Source of the DNA: Caecitellus pseudoparvulus
Lineage: Eukaryota; Bigyra: Bicosoecida
DNA length: 64,000 nucleotides
Assembly (NCBI GenBank): GCA_965644315.1
Contig: CBFFRQ010000040.1
Span: 310,001 to 374,000 of the forward strand
Direction: 5' to 3'
Position 1 is the stretch's first letter. Each line of letters starts with the position of its first letter. The notes beneath the pieces are model-generated. The model did no database searches. It worked only from the letters and a program-made list of their open reading frames with translations, and was not told the origin of the DNA. Shown here piece after piece: positions 57,860 through 64,000 of this stretch. Both the position numbers and the translations under genes were made by a program.

Positions 57860-60800
57860 TCATCGCCGCTGGGCCCAGAAGCTCGAGGAGCTGACACCGG
57901 CTGCCTTGGCACCTTGCTGCTTGGACCTGCCACCCTTGCGACCACGCCCCCGACGGCGAGCAGCAGAGGCATCGAAGAAGCCGTAGCCCTGTCCGGAGTC
58001 GCGGGAGCGTGGGTCGAAGCCACGTCGGCGGAGGCGACGCACGGACAAGTGTCCGCCGCGCCCATACCGCTCCCCACGGTGGTCGTCCCGGGAGAACTGC
58101 CCCGTGCGCGTGGCCAGCATGCGTTCGTTGCTCTCCACCAACGCCTTGGCCTTGTCGGCGAACTCCAGGGCGAGGTGCTGCAGCGGGGACACGTGCACCT
58201 TGTGCATGACGATGGAGGAGGTGGGCTGGTCCCAGCTGGCCAGCAGCTCCTTGTTGATCATCATCTTGGAAACCATACTGTGCACGACGCCGGACTCCAG
58301 CTCGAACATGCTGCACAGGGAGCGCAGGGACATGCTGTCGTAGTAGGGGGCGAAGGTGACCAGGTACGTCTTCAGGCCAGCCTCCCGCACCAGCACGTCG
58401 TACTTGGCGGCCACGGCGTCCCATGACCGGGTGGCCCACAGCGTCCACACCTTGAGGCCCAGCACCAAGTCCCTGCACCGGCGCCAGTTGCCGTTGTTCA
58501 GGGCGAGGCCGGCGGTGATGACGGTGTCCTTGGTGGTCTCGGGTGGGCCGCTGAAGGTCTTGTTCAGCATCTGCTCCATCATGCGGCGGTAGTCCCGGGA
58601 AATCTGCCGGTCGGCGCGGCGGGGGTTGTTCTCCGCAGCAGCCATGTTGGGCACCTCCAGCAGCATGGCGGCCACCATGTGGCACGCGTCCAGCAGCTCG
58701 GCGTGGATGTGCATGTGGTAGGGCGTCTGCCGGCGCTTCTCACGGCGCTCCTGCTCGGGGGAGCGGTCGGAGAACCGCGTCGTGCCCTGCGCCAGCAGCT
58801 CCTTGGCGCGGCCGCTGCCGCAGATCTCTGCCAGGCACGCGTGTGCGTCGCGCAGCAGCCCCTCGCGGAAGGCGCAGGTGCCCAGGCACGCCATGGCGCG
58901 GTTGAACAGGATCTGCGTCCCCACGTCGGCCTTGTGGATGTTGTCCTGCAGCTTGCTCATGAGCAGCAGGTCGCGGGCGGCGTAGAACTCGTCGTGCAGG
59001 GCGTGGTTGAAGACGTGGCACAGCAGAGCGCGTGTGCGGGAGCGGTCGTCACCGTGGTTGTACAGGAAGGTGGCCAGGCGCTGCACCTCTGTGCGGCAGT
59101 CTGCCGTCGCCGCGTCCTTGAACGGCTCCTGCTCTGGCACGGGGCTGAGGTCGGGCAGGGTGGCCTTCTTCTTGCCCCCTGAGCTGTCCACCACCGCCTC
59201 CACACGCTGCGTCAGCGCAGTGATGCGGTCAGACACCTCCTGCAGCGCAGCTCGGCGCTGCTCGGCGCAGCTGGCAGCCAAGTCGTCGTGCATGCCGCGG
59301 CCGACGGTCTCGTGGCGGTAGTACATGTGCTCCAGGCGCACCAGTGCAGCACGGGCGGCGGAGGCGGAGTCCCCCACCCGGACGAAGTAGTCGTGCACGC
59401 GCCCGGCGGTGGTGACGAGCCACTCCTCGTCTTTCAGGCGGGCGATGTAGTCCTGCGTGTGGGGGTCTGCCGCCTGCAGGCTCTTGGTGAACTCCTCGCT
59501 CAGGCGCTCGACGATGGTGGTGAGCAGGCCCACTGTGCGGACGACGCGCTTGCCGTCCTCGCGCTGCTGCACGGCAGACATGCTGAAGGCCTCCTCCTCG
59601 TCCTCCTCGCCGTCGCTCTCGTGCCCGGCCTTGTGCTCGGCGGCACCAGCCTCCTCGTCGTCGTCGCCGCCATCCTCCTCCCCATCACCCTTGCCGCGCT
59701 GCACAGCAGCCTCCGCGACATCGTCCGTGTTCAGGGGCGCCAGGATGATGTCCTTGTGGGCGTCCAGGACATCCAGGACGCCCCACAGGCCGTGCAGGCA
59801 CGCCTGCCAGCGCTCCGTGGTCAGGGCGTTGTCCAGTCCACGGATAGTGTCGAAGCGGGCTGCGATGAGGTGCATGTCCACGGGCAGGCCGTACTCGGCG
59901 CCGAACTTGGAAGCCACTGCTGCCAGGTACTCCAGCTGCACGATGTGGTTGCCGATGTCGGCACCGCGGCGGCCGCGGGAGCTCAGGATCTCGTACAGCT
60001 TGCGCTCCAGGTTCTTGGCGGTGACCTTGGACAGGCTGACGGCCATGCGGTGCTCTGCCAGCTGCGAGGGCGTCATTTGGGACTCCAGGTCGGCCTGGGA
60101 GACGACCTTGGGGGCAGCCTTGGTGTCGCCCTGCCCGTCACGGCGGCGCACGCGGGTAGCCTGCACCACATCGCGCTTGACCCAGCGAGCGCGCCCAGTC
60201 AGGTGCTTGCGGTCGTCGTCCGAGTCAGAGTCCGAGTCAGAGGTGCTGCTGCCGTCGAACTCGCTGTCGGTGTCAGAGTCGGTGCTGGAGCCGGAAGTGG
60301 AGTCCGTCGAGTCGGTGGAGTCCGAGTCAGAGTCTGTCGTGTCCTCGCCACCCACGACCAAGTCAGAGTCGGAGTCCCCTTCGCCGCCGCCGCTGCCGGC
60401 AGCCTTTGCACGCCCAGTGTCGTACTCGGCAGGGTAAGCAGAGGGATCCTCATGGCAGGCATCGATCTCGTCACGGAAAGCCTCGACGTACTTCTTCACG
60501 GCCTGCTTCGTGCGGTTGTACCTGGAGGGAGGGAGTGGCAGGGCGCACGTGCAAATTCCGCGGCGGCACCTTGTGCGCAAGGTGGCAGAGCCGGCAAGGC
60601 GACGCACCCGGTGGCGTTCGTGCGGGACATCTTCTTCGTGTCGCTGCGCGTCAACTTCTTGACTGCCTTCTCCAGGTCAGCCAGCACGCGGATGTAGAAC
60701 TTGGGCGTCTCCTGCGTACAGCAGCCGAACACAGTGCGTGCAGCTGGCATCGCTTCAAAGCGCCGCGCCAAATGCCTGCCCCAGCGCTGAGCGGGCACGC

Positions 60801-61202
60801 ACGTGGCCCTTGAGGGTGGTACTGGACTGTTCGTACTTCAGCACGAGCTTGTTGAAAGCTGCACGGTCGGCGGCAAGCGAGGCGGGTGGCGAACCTGCTC
60901 TGCGTGGCGTTTCATGCACCCCACGCACCATCCTGCAGCGAGGCCCAGTCGTTGATGCGCAGGGCGTTGCGGACGATGACGACGGAGGCAGCCAGGCCCT
61001 CCAGAACACGGTCGGTCTTGCTGCGCACGATGCGCTCCTCGTCATCGCTGTCAGAGTCGCTGTCGAAAGCGTAGCGTGTAAAGCCACGGCCGGTGCCCTG
61101 CACGCCAGAGGCGGGGGCGCCCTCGCTGGCTGCAGAGTCGGAGTCTGACTCGGATTCATCTGAGGATGAACCCCCGTAGAACTTGTTGGCCATAGACGCC
61201 AT
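57860..61202 (-). CDS. EIF3C: Translation initiation factor eIF3 subunit c
   Basis: Predicted exons 60929-61202, 60803-60858, 60608-60711 and 57860-60521 give 1031 residues; introns are 70, 91 and 86 nt and phases agree. The start (MASMANKFYGG, or the inner Met at 61193) leads to a Ser/Asp/Glu-rich tail with SDSDSDDEERIVRSKTDRVL and VIVRNALRINDWASLQ, the eIF3c N-terminus that binds eIF1 and eIF5 in other species. Splicing joins this to AFNKLVLKYEQSSTTLKGH, ETPKFYIRVLADLEKAVKKL and YNRTKQAVKKYVEAFRDEID. A second acidic Ser/Asp region, the long helical body and a C-terminal PCI/winged-helix region (FELESGVVHSMVSKMMINKE) follow, and the tail is RG/K-rich. It is a core scaffold subunit of eIF3. 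Confidence 0.95.
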
Positions 61203-61316
61203 GGCTGGCGCTGGGTGAGCATGCAGGCCGCTGCCGGGCTCGCCAAGGAAGACGCAGTGGTGGAGAATGAAAAGTGGTGTGAGCGGGTGACTGGCGCTGT
61301 CAGCGAGTCTGTGCAT

Positions 61317-62053
61317 TCAAGCGGATGGCGCGTCAGGAGCCTTGGCCGCCCACTCCTTAGCCTTGGCCTCGTACTCCTCAATCTTGTCCATCATCATCGT
61401 GGCCGTGCCGTCGTCCTGAGGGTTGCCCACGTTGGGCTTGGCCAGGAAGCCGACGATGTGTGCGGCGCGCTTGTCCACCGTCAAGTCCGCGCCCTCAATG
61501 CCCTCCATGCACATCTCGCCAGTGTCGTTGTTCACGTTGGGGTGCAGGAGCTTGCCCGTCTCGAACTTCATCTCGGGGCCGTTAAAGGGGTAGTCTGTCG
61601 GGTACTTCAGGATGACCTTGAACTGCTTGCCGGCATACGGGCAGGGGCGCTCGGTGCCGTCCACCTCGTACTTCTCCTGCACAAGCAGTGAATTTGGGGT
61701 GAAGTGGGGGGGGTGGCGCGCTCTACACTAGCCCGGGGGGGGAGGCGGGAAGTCCCGCCCGCATTGGGCGGACATGGCAAGCTGCGGGGAAAGCTTCCCA
61801 CCACGCCAAAACCACGAGGAGGCGGCGTGCTGGGAGCAGCACTCACGGGTCCGTACACCCACAGGTTCCACGTGTAGGGGTCAGCCTCATCAGGCTGCTC
61901 GCAGTGGCCGTTGACGATCTTGGGCCACTTCTTGGCCTTCTCCTGTGACGTGCAGGGCGAAGCGGAAGTGGAAAGGCGTGTCAGCAAGTGCGGCGAGAAA
62001 CCCGCCCTCACCTTCGTGAGGCGCTGCAGGGCCTTGGAGGTGGCAGAAGCCAT
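61317..62053 (-). CDS. Ubiquitin-conjugating enzyme E2-like protein
   Basis: Predicted exons 62012-62053, 61847-61942 and 61317-61676 give 165 residues; introns are 69 and 170 nt, all phase 0. The start MASATSKALQRLTKEKAKKW is the E2 helix 1. The fold is then followed through YTWNLWVYGP, FKVILKYPTDYPFNGPEMKF and HPN (91-93). The catalytic cysteine should be Cys102 in GEMCMEG, 11 residues after His91 (10 in canonical E2s such as UBE2D). The usual W after the active site is replaced (ADLTVDKRAAHIVGFLAKPN), so this is a diverged E2 that I cannot place in a named subfamily. It would carry ubiquitin or a ubiquitin-like protein as a thioester. Confidence 0.85.
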
Positions 62054-62299
62054 GACTAGTGCTGTGTGTAGATACCTGTGCTGAGTGGAGGGGGTGATCC
62101 GATGAGGAGAGCGCAGAGGGGACGACGTGGGTGCCGCCATCGAGCTGGGCAACAGCACGCACACTGGCTCGAAACTGTGCGCAGAGGTACTGATGGAGCA
62201 GGATGGGAAGGCGGTGATGTGATGTGTTTTGAAGAAGCAGTGGGACTGATCATTAGTGACATGCATTGGAGAAGTTGTCAGGGGGGCTGCTGGGCAGCA

Positions 62300-63781
62300 T
62301 CACAGGGCACCGTCGCTGCTTCGCTGGCGAGTCCGCTCAGCGATGGCGCCGTCCAAGTATGCCCCTGTGGCCATCTCTGCCAGTCTGGACAGTGCCCTGC
62401 CAGCTGCAAAGGCGATGTCAGCCTTGGCGGCCTCTGTCGCACTGCGGGATACCTCCGTCTGGCCTGCCGGGTCCAGAGGCAGGCTGGAGTCGCTGACGAG
62501 GTCAGGACTGGGCTGTGACGCGGCTGGTGCGTCCGTCGTGAAATGCCGCAGAATGTGCTCACGTGGAGATGCACCTTGCACGAGCAGCAGCACTCTGCGC
62601 TCGTACACCTCGTCCACGAGGTGGATGAATCGTCGAGCAGTGTCGGACTCGCCCGCCTTGATGCTTGGCGGCGCGCCCGTCAGCACGAGGCAGCGCAGGC
62701 CAACCAGCAAGCGCCGGATGTCGGTGGGGCTCACAGCTTCCTCACACAGGGCGGCAAAGTCGCACAGCATGGTGGTGGAGGACAGGCGCTGGGCGGGCAG
62801 GCTGCGCCCGCCGCCGACATCCACTGCCTGCACGTCAGCGGCGCCAGGGGGCGGGGGGGTGTCGGCTGAAGCGACAAGGTGTGTCGCAGCCACATCGTCG
62901 ATGGGGCTCAGGGTCTCCGCCAGGGCATGTAGGCCCTGGCGCCCTTCCGCCCAAGTGCTGTGGGCTGCCGGGGTGCCTTGGCGATGGTCCGCCGCTGATG
63001 TCAGGTGCAACGCGCGGCACTGGCGCTGCAGGGCGGCGATGAAAGGCAGGAAGTACTGGCGGTTCAGGCCGTCCTTGTACAGGTCCTCCGGCGGACGGTT
63101 GGAGGTGGCGACGACCACTGCCCCCTGTGCCCACATGCCTGCGAAGAGGCGTGACGCCAGCAGCGCGTCGGCCACGTCTGAGACCTGGAACTCGTCAAAG
63201 GCCAGCAACCAGTGGGAGCGGGCGAGGTTTTTGGCCAGTTGGGCGACGCTGTCTTGCGCCGGGTCGCGGGAGACGTGCCAGCCCCGGCCTTCAGCAACCA
63301 GGCGTGCCTGGTTCAGCGCGTGCAGCTGCGCGTGCACGTCTGCCATGAAGGCGTGGAAGTGCACGCGGCGCTTGCGCTGCACGGGGGCCGCATCGTAGAA
63401 CATGTCCATGAGCATGGACTTGCCGCTGCCCACAGGTCCCCACACGTACAGCCCTCGTGGCACGGGGGGTGGAATGGGCTTGACGTCATCGTCATCCGAG
63501 TCCGGCTTTGAGAGACGGGAGGCTTCCCAGGCATCCTGAGCCGCCCAGTGCGCCTGTACAGCTTCTTCGTGGCGGCCAACTTTTGCTAGCAGCCGGTCCA
63601 TCCGCTGCGCCACGGCTCGCTGCTCAGCAGATGGCTGCAGATGGCCTTGTCGCACGAGGGCATCAAAATCCGCAGACACGCCACTGAACTGTCGTCGCTG
63701 CAGCGCCCCAGGGAAGCGAAACGGCCGGGCCTGGGCCACCGCAAGCATTGATCTACATGTGGTCCCTGCCCTTGCCTGCAT
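62300..63781 (-). CDS. AFG1L: AFG1/LACE1-family mitochondrial ATPase
   Basis: A single exon of 493 residues. I start at the ATG at 63781 (MQARAGTTCRSMLAVAQARP); the inner ATG at 63748 is equally good. Either gives a basic, Arg-rich mitochondrial presequence ending near QRRQFSG. The AFG1 (ZapE-like) signature follows: YVWGPVGSGKSMLMDMFYD with Walker A near residue 115, RVHFHAFMADVHAQLH, WLLAFDEFQVSDVADALL (Walker B) and VVVATSNRPPEDLYKDGLNR (sensor-1). The C-terminal part has FAALCEEAVSPTDIRRLL. In yeast and animals the protein helps degrade unassembled mitochondrial complex IV subunits. The upstream frame beyond 63781 contains no better start. Confidence 0.93.
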   Translation of the reverse strand: MQARAGTTCRSMLAVAQARPFRFPGALQRRQFSGVSADFDALVRQGHLQPSAEQRAVAQRMDRLLAKVGRHEEAVQAHWAAQDAWEASRLSKPDSDDDDVKPIPPPVPRGLYVWGPVGSGKSMLMDMFYDAAPVQRKRRVHFHAFMADVHAQLHALNQARLVAEGRGWHVSRDPAQDSVAQLAKNLARSHWLLAFDEFQVSDVADALLASRLFAGMWAQGAVVVATSNRPPEDLYKDGLNRQYFLPFIAALQRQCRALHLTSAADHRQGTPAAHSTWAEGRQGLHALAETLSPIDDVAATHLVASADTPPPPGAADVQAVDVGGGRSLPAQRLSSTTMLCDFAALCEEAVSPTDIRRLLVGLRCLVLTGAPPSIKAGESDTARRFIHLVDEVYERRVLLLVQGASPREHILRHFTTDAPAASQPSPDLVSDSSLPLDPAGQTEVSRSATEAAKADIAFAAGRALSRLAEMATGAYLDGAIAERTRQRSSDGAL

Positions 63782-64000
63782 CGTGGGGGTAGCTGCGTGC
63801 ACTGGGGGACTGGGGGCTGGCGTCCTCTCCAGCCTGGGCTGGCTCGCCTTGATACTCGCCCTAGCAGTGACAGACACACACAGCCAGACAAACTTGAGGA
63901 CCAACGAGGCGGTCAGAGTGAAAGTTTGTGAGCGCTTCGTTTGATCCTTGCAACGAGCTGCCAAGTCGCACTGCTTTGCGAGCATTGCATGGCAGTCTGG
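63782..64000. other. Region upstream of the AFG1-like gene, window edge
   Basis: This 219-bp end of the window lies upstream of the minus-strand ATPase gene and should hold its promoter. The frame stays open with hydrophobic residues, but no ATG supports extending the protein. I see nothing else. Confidence 0.3.

Noticed and set aside
59288-60697. A 469-residue plus-strand frame opposite eIF3c
   Set aside because: Shadow of eIF3c; Val/Gly/His-rich without domains.
113-64000. Prokaryotic or viral origin of the window because of the phage-type lysozymes
   Set aside because: Neighbouring genes and the lysozymes themselves contain spliceosomal introns and signal peptides, and eIF3, SPT5, kinesin and ARP6 are eukaryotic nuclear genes.

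Overview
The window is nuclear DNA of a GC-rich, gene-dense eukaryote. Its genes carry short spliceosomal introns, mostly 64-75 nt and nearly all beginning GTGCG, GTGAG or GTGGG and ending CAG. The products include eIF3c, eIF3d, SPT5, ARP6, uL23, a kinesin-14, an E2 enzyme and secreted glycan-related proteins. I find 23 protein genes on both strands, about one per 2.8 kb, often head-to-head or tail-to-tail with gaps of 20-500 bp. A C-terminal-motor kinesin and an EF-hand protein with a ciliary-type C-terminus fit a flagellate. A single-chain ATP-citrate lyase argues against the green-plant lineage. I place it only as a free-living protist or alga, possibly stramenopile, haptophyte or a related group, and name no species. 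I saw no rRNA, tRNA, CRISPR or transposon.

Left part (0.1-17.7 kb): an unknown acidic coiled-coil protein (-); a TTC38-like TPR protein with a spliced mitochondrial-type presequence (+); an EF-hand protein (+); a membrane sensor with a PAS-like segment and a degenerate receiver (-); a kinesin-14 (+); a 1271-residue protein with an RWD-like start (+); and eIF3d (-).

Middle (18-34 kb): a secreted serine carboxypeptidase (+); two tandem secreted T4-type (GH24) lysozymes (+); ARP6 (+); SPT5 with an octapeptide C-terminal repeat (-); and a 1861-residue protein joining a CAP-Gly domain to a PP2C phosphatase through a long disordered linker (+).

Right part (34-64 kb): a ~3100-residue surface protein with C-type lectin modules, a Ser/Thr/Pro stalk and about nine membrane spans (+); a MAPEG-type membrane protein (+); uL23 (-); ATP-citrate lyase (+); two small unknown genes; a 1792-residue Tudor-like repeat protein encoded by eight nearly identical 276-bp units (-); eIF3c (-); a ubiquitin-conjugating enzyme (-); and an AFG1-family mitochondrial ATPase (-).

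There is no operon logic. Several genes share themes: translation initiation (eIF3c, eIF3d), transcription and chromatin (SPT5, ARP6), microtubules (kinesin, CAP-Gly protein, EF-hand protein), and glycan digestion or recognition (lysozymes, lectin receptor, carboxypeptidase) that would fit a bacterivorous or mixotrophic cell. Exon coordinates were worked out by hand from splice consensus, reading-frame continuity and family resemblance; they are predictions.
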